Shown here one piece after another: positions 1 through 8,449 of a stretch of DNA of 64,000 nt. The DNA comes from Bacillota bacterium (GTDB lineage: Bacteria > Bacillota > Clostridia > Acetivibrionales > DTU013). Position numbers and translations under genes: made by a program. The stretch is taken from assembly GCA_023435305.1 (NCBI GenBank), contig JAEYRV010000055.1:1-64000 (forward strand), written 5' to 3'. How positions within the stretch are numbered: position 1 is the stretch's first letter; every line of letters starts with the position of its first letter. Under the pieces are notes generated by a model. It saw nothing but the letters and a program-made list of their open reading frames with translations. It was not told where the DNA came from and did no database searches.

Positions 1-76
1 CCTTGGCCCTGACCCTGACCCTGACCCTGACCCCGATCCTTACCCCAGCCCTTACCCTGGCCCTTACCCTGCCCCC
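1..76. repeat. Hexamer-like tandem repeat, G-rich on minus strand
   Basis: The stretch is built from CCCTGA and CCCTTA units. On the minus strand it reads as runs of GGG separated by TCA or TAA, including four consecutive GGGTCA units, which is a G-quadruplex type pattern. Positions 1-168 hold no gene I can support: the three minus-strand frames entering the repeat either stop at once or lack a start codon. The array lies downstream of the last Tad gene and is cut by the window edge, so its full length is unknown. Confidence 0.75.
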
Positions 77-168
77 ATAAATATTTTCAACCTTTCAAGC
101 TGAAAAACATCTGACGACAGGTACCGATCTGCCTTTCAGGCAGGAGACATGCTTTCTGCCCATCGTCA

Positions 169-843
169 TCAGCCGGGTACGCTTGACAGCTCGAGCTTGC
201 CATTGCTTTTGGCAAAGGCCAGGAATATGGCCTGCTCTTCCTTTACCTCGAGCACTATGTATTTCGGCAGCTTTTCTGCAACACCTTCTCCTGCCAGCTT
301 CCCGTCTTCATCAACAAGTCCCGCTATCCTGACATGCTTCAGTATTCTAACTCCATTGGACAACGGTGGCACTGCCACTACTCCGGCCGCTTCCGGAGGA
401 GTATTGTTCTGCTGACCATAATTGGGCACATAGATCATATCCACATACTGATCCTTTGTCAGCTGCCACGCGTTTGCCTGATCATTTTTGGGCTCAACAC
501 AGAATAGGCGGTTAGACTTATCAAGCGCTTCAACAGTGTTGTCGGGCTTGTCTGTCAACCTTCCCTTCAAGAGCTGCTCGCCTCCATGGATGAAATCTGC
601 TGCAATCATATTGACAGCCTCATCGATACTCCTCACAGCATCCTTGTGAACGGTATCAGCCCCTATTTCTCTTATTTCCAGCATCTCTCCGGTAATAACA
701 GTATTTTCGTCGATGTCCCTCGCTGCAAATACTGCTTTCTCCCTGACCTCATACCCTGACGCATTCGAAATGATCATCATCTCGATTACAACCAGAAGTA
801 TGACGATCACCAATGCCCCTCCGACCCAGCCATATCTTCTCAT
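169..843 (-). CDS. SAF-domain protein, CpaB/RcpC-like, Tad pilus locus
   Basis: This 224-residue protein has an N-terminal membrane segment (about residues 7-27). A SAF-type beta-clip segment follows (about 33-100, with ...FAARDIDENTVITGEML...). CpaB/RcpC proteins with this layout are periplasmic or extracytoplasmic Tad pilus assembly factors; in monoderms the exact role is unclear. It is the last recognisable gene of the Tad operon, 31 bp after the TadE-like gene, and its ATG is preceded by GCGGGTG. Family membership rests on the TM-plus-SAF layout and on context; the C-terminal half (about 110-224) is not recognised. Confidence 0.7.
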   Translation of the reverse strand: MRRYGWVGGALVIVILLVVIEMMIISNASGYEVREKAVFAARDIDENTVITGEMLEIREIGADTVHKDAVRSIDEAVNMIAADFIHGGEQLLKGRLTDKPDNTVEALDKSNRLFCVEPKNDQANAWQLTKDQYVDMIYVPNYGQQNNTPPEAAGVVAVPPLSNGVRILKHVRIAGLVDEDGKLAGEGVAEKLPKYIVLEVKEEQAIFLAFAKSNGKLELSSVPG

Positions 844-874
844 ACAAACACCCGCATATCAATATTTTTTACAA

Positions 875-1411
875 CTAATTATCCAAAGGTATCTCCGAAT
901 CCACATGGACCACGATATCTATGCTGTCCTTGCCCAGCATCTCCAAAATAATGCCCCTGTAAAGCGACGGTTTGACAGGCACCCTGATGCAGCTGTGAAC
1001 CGTAGGCCGGGTAATAGATACACCCTCCGGGCAAGCGGCGGGAAAGCCATCGCTGTATACTATCAGCGACAGCACCTCCACCCGTCCCTCAGCAACTGAA
1101 TCCGGTTCCGGATCCATATCCTCATCGAGCCTGAGATTTCTTCCGAGCATCTCTGCGTAAATATCCAATGCCTCCGTATATGAAACATCCACGGCAGCCT
1201 TGCCCAGAACAGTCGCAGAAAGCGCATTGTAGGCTGAAATATTGGTCATGTCCGCTGCATCCCTTATCACTCTTGACTTCTCCATCAGCACATACTTTTC
1301 GGCAATCGCCGAAAAAACGGGCAAAATGATGAACACCAGCATTGCAGCCATTACCACTATTTCAGTAACAACGCTTCCCTTATTATATCCGGCTTTAACC
1401 TTCTCCTTCAA
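875..1411 (-). CDS. TadE-like pseudopilin
   Basis: The 178-residue protein starts with a short basic segment (KEKVKAGYNKGS), then a long hydrophobic helix (about residues 14-38, VVTEIVVMAAMLVFIILPVF) with a Glu near its start. This is the layout of TadE/TadG minor pilins, which assemble with Flp pilin at the membrane. The remainder is extracytoplasmic. The predicted start is TTG, with GGGAGCGGG upstream. It sits between another small membrane protein and the SAF protein in the Tad operon. Confidence 0.7.
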   Translation of the reverse strand: MKEKVKAGYNKGSVVTEIVVMAAMLVFIILPVFSAIAEKYVLMEKSRVIRDAADMTNISAYNALSATVLGKAAVDVSYTEALDIYAEMLGRNLRLDEDMDPEPDSVAEGRVEVLSLIVYSDGFPAACPEGVSITRPTVHSCIRVPVKPSLYRGIILEMLGKDSIDIVVHVDSEIPLDN

Positions 1412-1492
1412 AATCCCGCTCCCTTTACCGGTACTGGTCTGTTCCCCGCACCATATCAGTTCACTTTCATCTTGACTATGCCTATGATTAGT

Positions 1493-1870
1493 TCAATTCA
1501 CCACTTTTCTTGACATGGTGGACTTGTCATAAACCATTCTGAGGGTCACCTCACCTCTGCTCAAAAAGCCGGTGATCCCGTTGTAAGTATAGTCGCCCTC
1601 GACTCGAAGGGTCAGCAGTCCGCCCTGTCTGGCATTTTCCGTAGCCGATATTGTCACATTATCAAGACCCATTCCCTCAAGCTCCGACTTCAGCGCCAGC
1701 TTACCGGAACTGCTCAGTCCTCCTGCATTCTCCATCTGGAGCAGTGCATTCCTGCAAAGCATATCAATATCGCCCTTTGCTGAAAGCGGAATGAAAAACT
1801 CTACCATATACACCAGCAGGAATACCACAAGTATCAGCATTATTCCAGTCACTAATGGTTTCACCGGCAT
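1493..1870 (-). CDS. Small single-pass Tad-locus protein (DUF4320-like)
   Basis: About 125 residues, with one N-terminal membrane helix (about 8-28) and an extracytoplasmic domain of beta-rich appearance. The layout is similar to TadE-type or DUF4320 proteins found in clostridial Tad clusters. I place the start at the second ATG because AGAGGG is 8 nt upstream of it but only 2 nt from the first. The gene lies between the pilin and the TadE-like gene. The family name is a suggestion from layout and context, not a firm match. Confidence 0.6.
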   Translation of the reverse strand: MPVKPLVTGIMLILVVFLLVYMVEFFIPLSAKGDIDMLCRNALLQMENAGGLSSSGKLALKSELEGMGLDNVTISATENARQGGLLTLRVEGDYTYNGITGFLSRGEVTLRMVYDKSTMSRKVVN

Positions 1871-1888
1871 GTCCATCGCCCTCTCTGA

Positions 1889-2215
1889 TCATGAAGTGGG
1901 GAAAATACTGCTTGAAATATTGCCCCACCAGGTACTCAGACTAGTCATCATTGTTTGGGCAAACGTCCGCATACCCGGGATAATAATGAACGCAGCAATA
2001 ATGATCGCAGCCGCTATCCCAAGGATTTCATTCAAGCCGAACCCATCCATGCTGCAAATAAGACGTTTGCCAATAGAGTGTTTGCCAAAAAGGCGGTCAC
2101 CCCAACGGTGCTCACCTCTAAGACGTTTGCCAATATTACGTTTCCCAGTGTCTTCAGTAACGCAGTTCCTGATAAAGTAATGCCTGACAGATACCATTAA
2201 TTTCACAAGTTCCAT
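1889..2215 (-). CDS. Flp-type pilin with repeat-expanded leader
   Basis: The C-terminal half has the type IV pilin signature: Gly followed by FGLNE (Glu at mature position 5), then a hydrophobic helix (ILGIAAAIIIAAFIII). Cleavage there would release a mature pilin of about 51 residues, a normal Flp size. The leader is odd: about 58 residues, Lys/Arg-rich, with IGKRL occurring twice. The ATG at 2215 is supported by GGAGGG 6 nt upstream. The internal ATG at 2050 has no Shine-Dalgarno and would leave a three-residue leader. Neighbours are tadC upstream and two pseudopilin-like genes downstream, so this is probably the major pilin. Confidence 0.7.
   Translation of the reverse strand: MELVKLMVSVRHYFIRNCVTEDTGKRNIGKRLRGEHRWGDRLFGKHSIGKRLICSMDGFGLNEILGIAAAIIIAAFIIIPGMRTFAQTMMTSLSTWWGNISSSIFPTS
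2059..2135 (-). repeat. 17-bp direct repeat, 60-bp period, in pilin leader
   Basis: The 17-mer TAAGACGTTTGCCAATA (plus strand) occurs at 2059-2075 and again at 2119-2135, exactly 60 bp apart. A shorter related GTTTGCCA lies between them. The copies encode the repeated IGKRL segments of the pilin leader. A 60-bp period keeps the reading frame. Confidence 0.85.
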
Positions 2216-2241
2216 ATCCAACCCTCCACATACTGAATTAC

Positions 2242-3147
2242 TTAGTTTATGAATATCTTTCCGACCGCCTGGCCAACTTCTTCAAGCATGGGAACGATTA
2301 TCATCACAGCCACGATGGTGACATACACAGCAGCAGCGGCAACGCTCCTGTTCCTGCAGCTGTCTGTTTCTGCCTGTATATAATTGAAGTATTTCTTGAA
2401 CATGATATCCTCCTGCCTTGCAAGCAGATCCTTGTTGTCACCGGTGTCAATGCCCTGCTTGAGTGCTATGCACAAGGTCTCCGCCTCATGAGTATCAAAG
2501 TTGGACCGAAATTCCTCAAGCGCGATATCTATATCAAGCGTCAGTTCATATCTGGCAGCCAGCTTGATAAGTATAACCCTCAATTCCCTGTCGTCTGTCA
2601 CCTCATAGACCGTCCTGACTGCATCAGTGGGCTTCACACCCGAAGATATCTGATTGTGCAGGTATTTGTAGATCTTGTATATATACTTCTGGAACCTGAG
2701 GTTCACCTTTCGTTTGTTAGAGGCTATCACAGCTTCAATGATCGAGTTCATAAGAACGACCAAGGCCACGGGCCTTATCAGGTCGGGATAATTCATGCAT
2801 AAAGCCACGACAAACACTGTGCCTGAAAGTACATACTTCACAAGCATATAAACAATTGGCGCAAATTCTTCTCTATAGCCTGCCTGTTTCATCTTTTTAC
2901 GGGCTTTGCCATATAGTCTGCCTTTTTCAAACTTTTTCCCGCATACGGCCATACCCTGTCCAACAAGCATGGAGCAGCGCTTATATACCGATATACCGGG
3001 GTTTCTGGACCCTAGAGCCTCAATCACGCGCTTCGAACCTGTTATTGAAAATTTCCTGGAAAGGAAAAAACCCAAAACCACATTAGCGGCGCCCAGTACC
3101 AGAAACATTATGCTATTGTCACTGTAAAGCGAAGCAAAATACTCCAT
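2242..3147 (-). CDS. tadC: TadC-like type II secretion F-domain protein
   Basis: The 301-residue protein has a membrane segment near residues 12-30, a pair near 98-130 and one at the C-terminus (about 267-290). They bracket a cytoplasmic helical region (about 150-260), the T2SF/GspF fold of TadC. TadC works with TadB as the inner-membrane platform for pilus polymerisation, driven by TadA. It starts with ATG behind AGGGGTGAT and begins 4 bp after tadB ends. The order tadA-tadB-tadC supports the call; the symbol follows family usage. Confidence 0.8.
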   Translation of the reverse strand: MEYFASLYSDNSIMFLVLGAANVVLGFFLSRKFSITGSKRVIEALGSRNPGISVYKRCSMLVGQGMAVCGKKFEKGRLYGKARKKMKQAGYREEFAPIVYMLVKYVLSGTVFVVALCMNYPDLIRPVALVVLMNSIIEAVIASNKRKVNLRFQKYIYKIYKYLHNQISSGVKPTDAVRTVYEVTDDRELRVILIKLAARYELTLDIDIALEEFRSNFDTHEAETLCIALKQGIDTGDNKDLLARQEDIMFKKYFNYIQAETDSCRNRSVAAAAVYVTIVAVMIIVPMLEEVGQAVGKIFIN

Positions 3148-3151
3148 ATCA

Positions 3152-4234
3152 TCACCCCTGATTTCTGAACCTGGTAATCCCCGCTGTCAGATAGAACCCG
3201 AAAGCATACATGCCGCTGAAAGCCATCAGCAGTAGCTTGCCGGCCACAGTATCCAGATAGAAGCTGCTTACCTGTGGGGACAGTCTTATGAAAAAATATG
3301 CGATACCCAGTACGGCAAACATGATGAAATAGATCAGCAGCCTGTCCTTATAAGTCGATATCCTGCGCCTGTTGTATTCCTCATCTATTTTGTAAAACTG
3401 GTTCTCAAGATTTGAAAGCAGCTTTATTATGTCACCTCTGTGCCTTATGCTGAGCTTGACATTGATTATGAAATCCCTGAACTGCGGATCATCCACCTTC
3501 ATCTGCAATATATCCAGGGCATCCCATGGCTCCATCCCGCGGTTCACCTGTATGACCATATCCCTGATGAAGGTCTGCAGGGGCTCTCCTATATTGGAAG
3601 TAAGGGATTTTTCAAAGGCATATATAATATCTTCCTTTACAGAGCACCATCTGCTAAGTATTGAAATGTACTCCGACAATTTCCTTCTGATCGTCTCGGC
3701 GTTATACCTGGAAAGCAGCTCCAGTGCAAACAGAGGTGAAATTGAGATGATTCCGCTTATGACTGCCGCTGAAGGTATAAATCGGAGCAAGCTGTAAACA
3801 GGCCGGTATACGGCGATAAATATCAATATTATTATAAGGATCAATATGTAAACATTCATGAAAGGCAGGTAGTGCCTGATATTTGGTTTCTCGATATATA
3901 ATAGCTCAAGTCGCTCCAACAGGTTCATATCCTTATGAGCCCCTGAATGGCCGCCGGAATGAGCGCCTGACTCACCGATGTCATAGAGCCCTGCCCCGAT
4001 GCCTTCATAGCGACCCGTCCTGCTGCCCCCACGCAATGCCTTCCCCGACCTGCCGCCTATAAACCTGGCCGGTCTTGCAAATTTTCCTGCAAGCCAGTTT
4101 TTCAAACTTGTAAAAACGCCGGCAAGCACAGGATTTCTGGCAATCGCTGCAGCAAGCACAACATCGGCTGCAATAAGCAGTACCGATATAATGATCAATT
4201 TACTTTGGTCAATGGGCAGACCTGAAATGTTCAC
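3152..4234 (-). CDS. tadB: TadB-like type II secretion F-domain protein
   Basis: At 360 residues this is the longer of the two platform proteins. It has an N-terminal TM (about 13-32), a Gly/Ser/His-rich cytoplasmic linker (about 60-105), TM segments near 125-170, the T2SF helical domain (about 180-290) and C-terminal TMs. The linker contains a SGAHSGGHSGAH tract, a local low-complexity insertion not typical of the family. The GTG start has AGAGGTGAT upstream and lies 6 bp after tadA. It should form the membrane platform with TadC. Confidence 0.8.
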   Translation of the reverse strand: MNISGLPIDQSKLIIISVLLIAADVVLAAAIARNPVLAGVFTSLKNWLAGKFARPARFIGGRSGKALRGGSRTGRYEGIGAGLYDIGESGAHSGGHSGAHKDMNLLERLELLYIEKPNIRHYLPFMNVYILILIIILIFIAVYRPVYSLLRFIPSAAVISGIISISPLFALELLSRYNAETIRRKLSEYISILSRWCSVKEDIIYAFEKSLTSNIGEPLQTFIRDMVIQVNRGMEPWDALDILQMKVDDPQFRDFIINVKLSIRHRGDIIKLLSNLENQFYKIDEEYNRRRISTYKDRLLIYFIMFAVLGIAYFFIRLSPQVSSFYLDTVAGKLLLMAFSGMYAFGFYLTAGITRFRNQG

Positions 4235-4240
4235 CGGCTA

Positions 4241-5431
4241 TCACCTCTCGCTGGAACAATATAGCTTGTTGTAAACAAAGGTGTCCTCAGTGCTGTTGTA
4301 ACCGCATACCTCAAGGACCTCCACCACCCGGAACTCCTTAAGATAGAAGATAATGTCTATACTTCTGCCCAACATCTCCTTGATGGTCCGTTCACTTTCT
4401 CCGATTTTTGCTCCCTTGCTGAGGGTCAGCAGTCTGCCGAATGCATCATAGGCGCTCTCGGAATGGGTGGTGGCTATGCCTCTGTGGCCTGAATAGGATG
4501 CCTTAACAAATTCCCAGGCCTCATCGCCCGTTATCTCCCCAACGCAGTACGAGTCCAAAGACATAGTCAACCCATCACGAACCAAGTCCTTCAGCGTAAC
4601 CGGCCTTCCGCCGTCGTTCTGCTTTTTGATACGCTGCTCGATACAATAAGGCTTGTCCGGGTATATCTCCGCATCAGACTCGACAATGAGCACTCTTTCC
4701 ATCTCAGGCAGAATATTAATGAATGCACGCATGAGAGTTGTCTTTCCTGCTGCACCTTTTCCGCAGAACAGAACTGATGCATCGCTCCTTGCCAGTCCTT
4801 CGAGCAGTTCTACAAGCTTGTCATCCAGCATGCCGAGCCTTTTCAGATCCGCCAGCGTATAGCTGTCCTTTCTGTGTTTCCTGATACTGATGGCGGGGCT
4901 TGAAATATTTCTCGGCTTGATGGATACGTTGATCCTTAGTCTGTTTCTTTCATCGGTGACCCTGCAGTGGCTGTCATTTTCATTAAGTATCCCTCCGTTG
5001 CGGACAGCCACGAGCTTGCAGTATGTGTCGAAAATCCTCTCACTTCCAAAATTCACAGGTATCTTGCTTCGTACGCCATGACGTTTTATGACGAATTGAT
5101 TGAAAAATGTACCGTCGATATCTGTTATTTCTTCTTCATCAATATATGGCTGCAGTTCACCATATCCGAACATGAAGTCAAATACCTTTCTTATCAGCTC
5201 GTCCCTGTCAAAACCAAAATGATACCTGTGCACATCAATATCCTTTATTACGGCAGTCTCCAGAACACTCCTTTGGATGCGCCCTGCAGACACATCGGCC
5301 ACCAGTGCGGGACACTCCCTGAGGATGTCATTGGTGATGCTGGATATGATTGTGCTCATATCCTTGATACCCTTTGATGCGGCATTATTGTTTTCATAAA
5401 ATAACTTATGATGCGATTTGACTACAGGCAT
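4241..5431 (-). CDS. tadA: TadA/CpaF pilus assembly ATPase
   Basis: This is a hexameric secretion ATPase of the GspE/VirB11 superfamily that powers Flp pilus polymerisation. With the start chosen here it is 396 residues. Walker A is GKGAAGKTT (about 224-232), followed by a Walker B/Asp-box region (VLIVESDAEI) and a His box (ATTHSESAYD). An upstream in-frame extension to 5548 is rejected because it overlaps the kinase gene, whereas ATG 5431 has GGAGG 9 nt upstream. It starts 5 bp after the kinase-CpaE gene, so the two are probably translated together. Confidence 0.88.
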   Translation of the reverse strand: MPVVKSHHKLFYENNNAASKGIKDMSTIISSITNDILRECPALVADVSAGRIQRSVLETAVIKDIDVHRYHFGFDRDELIRKVFDFMFGYGELQPYIDEEEITDIDGTFFNQFVIKRHGVRSKIPVNFGSERIFDTYCKLVAVRNGGILNENDSHCRVTDERNRLRINVSIKPRNISSPAISIRKHRKDSYTLADLKRLGMLDDKLVELLEGLARSDASVLFCGKGAAGKTTLMRAFINILPEMERVLIVESDAEIYPDKPYCIEQRIKKQNDGGRPVTLKDLVRDGLTMSLDSYCVGEITGDEAWEFVKASYSGHRGIATTHSESAYDAFGRLLTLSKGAKIGESERTIKEMLGRSIDIIFYLKEFRVVEVLEVCGYNSTEDTFVYNKLYCSSER

Positions 5432-5435
5432 GTTG

Positions 5436-7169
5436 CTAAACCTCCTGGTTACTACCCTTTTTATGCTTGGAACCGGTAAATATATCAGACAACAGCCGCA
5501 GCAGCTTCTGAAGAAGGCTGACTGCAGGTACCATTCCGAGTCTTTCATGTATTTGGTAATACTCGCTCAATATTTCCTTTTCCATATGGGATACATATGC
5601 GCCCTTGAGGTTTCTGTACAACGAACGCTTCCTGCTGTATGAAATGCATCCAAGAAGGTTGTCCTGTGTTGCCTGCCTCACCTCCGCCTCCCCCATTTGA
5701 CACGACTTGTCATGTTCAAAGAGGACAAACCTGGTATTCTCCGGCGGAAGATGCTGTTTTTCATTCAAAAAAGCTATGTATGTGTTGAATTCACGCAGGC
5801 TGGATATGTCTCCCCTTATGGCTGCAATATTCATATCCGATCTCAGCAGTGCGGATAAAGTAAATGCATCATATATGGAACGGTTTACAAGCAGTATTGT
5901 TATATCAAAGCCGCGGTAACATTTTTCAATTATCTGCGGCACGCTATCTTCACTGTAGTATTCAAAATTATCAAGCTTATAATTACCTGTGATGATATAA
6001 AGGTTTTTCATGTCGTTCTTGACTATAGCTGCCTGCTTGAGTATCACAGAGGTCAGAACGCCTCTTGTGACAGCATCCATTACCATATCTAGTCCGGAGT
6101 GCCCCAATGTGGCGGATTCATGTGATCTGAGAGGATATTTGCCTGTATTGAGGATCAGATCGGCTTTTGGCGCCAACAGATCCAAATCCGCCACAAGCAC
6201 CTCGCTTCCTGTATATCTGGCAGCAGTATAAGCCAGCTCGCAGGCAAATTCAGCATTGTCCCACACGGTTATGACCAGTCTCTTGAAGCTTCGGGCCTGT
6301 TCCGGCCTTTTTTCAGGATCGGCGGCATTCAATGTGTTGTCGATGTTGGCAGTGTCCATTGAACAGTGTTTGTTATTGTCAGTATACTGTCCCTCCTGCA
6401 ATGCCAACAAATCCTCCATCAGCTCTGTCACACTCTGGTACCGGCTGCTCATCGCCTCGCTGGTGCACTTGCTGATGATTGCCTCCAACCCGGCTGAAAG
6501 CTGCTGATTATAGTATCTGATGGGTATGATCCTGTATGGCGCCTCAACCGGACTTTTTCCAGTCAGCAGATGATGCAGGGTGATGCCCAGACTGTAAATA
6601 TCAGAAACAGCGCTGGTCTGACCTGTCCCAAACTGCTCGGGTGCCGCATATCCCCTCGTTCCAATGTATACAGTGTCCGCATCAGACTGCGGCTTGTATT
6701 CCCGTGCAGTACCGAAATCTATCAGCTTGAGCCTCCCGCTATCGGTAAGCATTATATTTGAAGGCTTGATATCTCTGTAAATAATGGGATTTGGCTTCAA
6801 TGAATGCAGATAGTCCAAAGCTCTGCATAGCTGTATGGCCCAGTCGACAACGATTTCCTCATCAAAGCTGCCTTCTTCCTCAAGCTTTTTATCGAGAGAA
6901 ACACCGTCTATATAATCTGATATCATATATAGAAAGCCATCCTGCTCTATGATATCAAAGAGTCTGGGCAATGCCGGATGGTTGAGCTTTTTAAGCAGAT
7001 TTGGCTCGGCTGCGAGATTGATCTGCTTATCAGCTTTCATATTGATTTCCTTGATTGCCCAATAAGTATCGGTATTTATATTCCTGGCCAGATACACCGT
7101 ACCCATGCCGCCCTTGCCGAGTATACCCTCCACGATATATCTTTCATTGAAAAAATCTCCTGTCTGCAT
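5436..7169 (-). CDS. Ser/Thr kinase fused to degenerate CpaE-like domain
   Basis: Residues 10-265 form an intact Hanks-type kinase: Gly loop GKGGMGTV (18-25), catalytic Lys in AIKEIN (K40), YRDIKPSN (131-138) in place of HRD, DFG (151-153) and APE (176-178). Residues about 300-520 resemble the MinD/ParA-like CpaE/TadZ ATPase that positions Tad pili: a beta strand at RLVITVWDNAEF, then VLVADLDLL as the Walker B-type strand. The Walker A Gly/Lys residues are absent (WDNAEFACE), so the ATPase half is probably inactive as an ATPase. There is no kinase-type membrane segment or PASTA repeat. It opens the Tad operon directly before tadA, which suggests phosphorylation-linked control or placement of the pilus. 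The function is inferred. Confidence 0.82.
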   Translation of the reverse strand: MQTGDFFNERYIVEGILGKGGMGTVYLARNINTDTYWAIKEINMKADKQINLAAEPNLLKKLNHPALPRLFDIIEQDGFLYMISDYIDGVSLDKKLEEEGSFDEEIVVDWAIQLCRALDYLHSLKPNPIIYRDIKPSNIMLTDSGRLKLIDFGTAREYKPQSDADTVYIGTRGYAAPEQFGTGQTSAVSDIYSLGITLHHLLTGKSPVEAPYRIIPIRYYNQQLSAGLEAIISKCTSEAMSSRYQSVTELMEDLLALQEGQYTDNNKHCSMDTANIDNTLNAADPEKRPEQARSFKRLVITVWDNAEFACELAYTAARYTGSEVLVADLDLLAPKADLILNTGKYPLRSHESATLGHSGLDMVMDAVTRGVLTSVILKQAAIVKNDMKNLYIITGNYKLDNFEYYSEDSVPQIIEKCYRGFDITILLVNRSIYDAFTLSALLRSDMNIAAIRGDISSLREFNTYIAFLNEKQHLPPENTRFVLFEHDKSCQMGEAEVRQATQDNLLGCISYSRKRSLYRNLKGAYVSHMEKEILSEYYQIHERLGMVPAVSLLQKLLRLLSDIFTGSKHKKGSNQEV

Positions 7170-7389
7170 ATCGGAATCCTCACAAATCAGGTATTTTAGT
7201 TAGGTGTGTCAGTCATTGAAGTCCCTGCTATCATTTTGCTCAATTTACATTTTATTACATTTATTAAGATGTGACTGATTCTATCATAATACAAATTCTT
7301 TTTCCATACTTTTTTGTTAAATTTTTCTTTTTTTGATCAAAATGATTCAGCAGGTGCAGATAATATGCAGGAAAGGAGGTGCTAATAAT

Positions 7390-8313
7390 TTATAAATTGC
7401 GGGAAATAATTTCAGAACCATCGAAATCCGGTATGAACTCCTCGGACGCTGACTCCCGTTCCTGGACGAAGCCGTTGAGTCCGAGCTTTATGAATTTATT
7501 GACGACCTTGTCATACTCATGCCGCGTTATGCGCCTGCCTATTATGTTATGCTCTTTGGCAAGATAACACGGAGTATATTGGCTCATCAGGCTTACATAT
7601 GCATCCTTCGACAGGTTGGCAGCTATCCACTCAAGCACCCTCAATGTTTCTGAGGTATGACCCGGAAGTACCAGATGCCTTATTATGACACCTTTCTGCA
7701 TCATGCCCTCTGAGTCGAACTCAGGTGCGCCCTTTTGTCTGAACATCTCCATTATGGCAGCAGATGCCTTCTCAAAATAATCCGGTGCTCTGGAGTACTC
7801 TTTAGACAGGTCAGGATTGATATACTTCAGATCAGGCAGGTAGATATCAACCATATCCTCAAGTGAGTGAAGCTGCAGCACACTATCATAGGCGTTCGTG
7901 TTATATACCACAGGGATATCGAGAGGCTGCCGGTCAAGTAATTCACTGGCTGTCTCCTTCTCCCTTGCAAGGCTCAAAGCCCCCCTGATGGCCGGTACAA
8001 AATGTGTTGGAGTCACAAGATTGATATTATGAGCTCCTTTGTCTCTCAATGACAGGAAAATATCTGCCAGCTCACTTACGGTCACTTCCCTGCCTCTGCC
8101 TTTATGGCTTATTTCATAGTTCTGGCAGTAGATGCATTTGAGGCTGCAGCCGGAGAAAAATACAGTACCCGAGCCATGCTTGCCGCTGATACAGGGTTCC
8201 TCCCACATATGCAAAAAAGCGCGTGAAACGACTGGAGCTTCGCCCATACCGCAAAAGCCCCTCGTTTTTGCTCTGTCAATATTACAATTTCTCGGACATA
8301 TATCACAATTCAT
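7390..8313 (-). CDS. PflX-type radical SAM protein (COG1313)
   Basis: The radical SAM motif CSLKCIYC (C-x3-C-x2-C, residues 56-63) would bind the 4Fe-4S cluster that cleaves S-adenosylmethionine. An N-terminal Cys set (C3, C6, C10, C21) suggests a second metal or cluster site. The length (307) and overall sequence match the uncharacterised PflX family, relatives of pyruvate formate-lyase activating enzyme. No glycyl-radical enzyme gene is nearby, so the substrate is unknown. ATG 8313 has GGAG 8 nt upstream. It is divergent from the hydrolase and precedes the Tad operon by 220 bp. Confidence 0.8.
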   Translation of the reverse strand: MNCDICPRNCNIDRAKTRGFCGMGEAPVVSRAFLHMWEEPCISGKHGSGTVFFSGCSLKCIYCQNYEISHKGRGREVTVSELADIFLSLRDKGAHNINLVTPTHFVPAIRGALSLAREKETASELLDRQPLDIPVVYNTNAYDSVLQLHSLEDMVDIYLPDLKYINPDLSKEYSRAPDYFEKASAAIMEMFRQKGAPEFDSEGMMQKGVIIRHLVLPGHTSETLRVLEWIAANLSKDAYVSLMSQYTPCYLAKEHNIIGRRITRHEYDKVVNKFIKLGLNGFVQERESASEEFIPDFDGSEIISRNL

Positions 8314-8364
8314 TACAAAATCTCCATCGACATCGCGGCCGTCTGCTCCAAGTTTTACTTGACC

Positions 8365-8393
8365 TTTACAACGCGTATAATAAAAAATATAAT
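8365..8393 (+). promoter_or_regulatory. Sigma-A-type promoter for the alpha/beta hydrolase
   Basis: TTTACA (8365-8370), a 17-bp spacer and TATAAT (8388-8393). It is followed by a leader of about 50 nt, with GGAGG before ATG 8450. The intergenic region is divergent, so this element faces only the hydrolase. Confidence 0.7.
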
Positions 8394-8449
8394 AGTGTTA
8401 ATTGTGATACATGTCAATAAGACGGTAAAAAGATTGGAGGCATCGGATA

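Noticed and set aside
2048..2050. Internal ATG as the pilin start
   Set aside because: No ribosome site, and it would leave only three leader residues; the start at 2215 has GGAGGG at proper spacing.
7379..7567. Plus-strand 62-codon ORF with an AAAGGAGGTG-like site
   Set aside because: It is antisense to the conserved end of the radical SAM gene and encodes nothing recognisable; the ribosome-site match overlaps the putative GTG.
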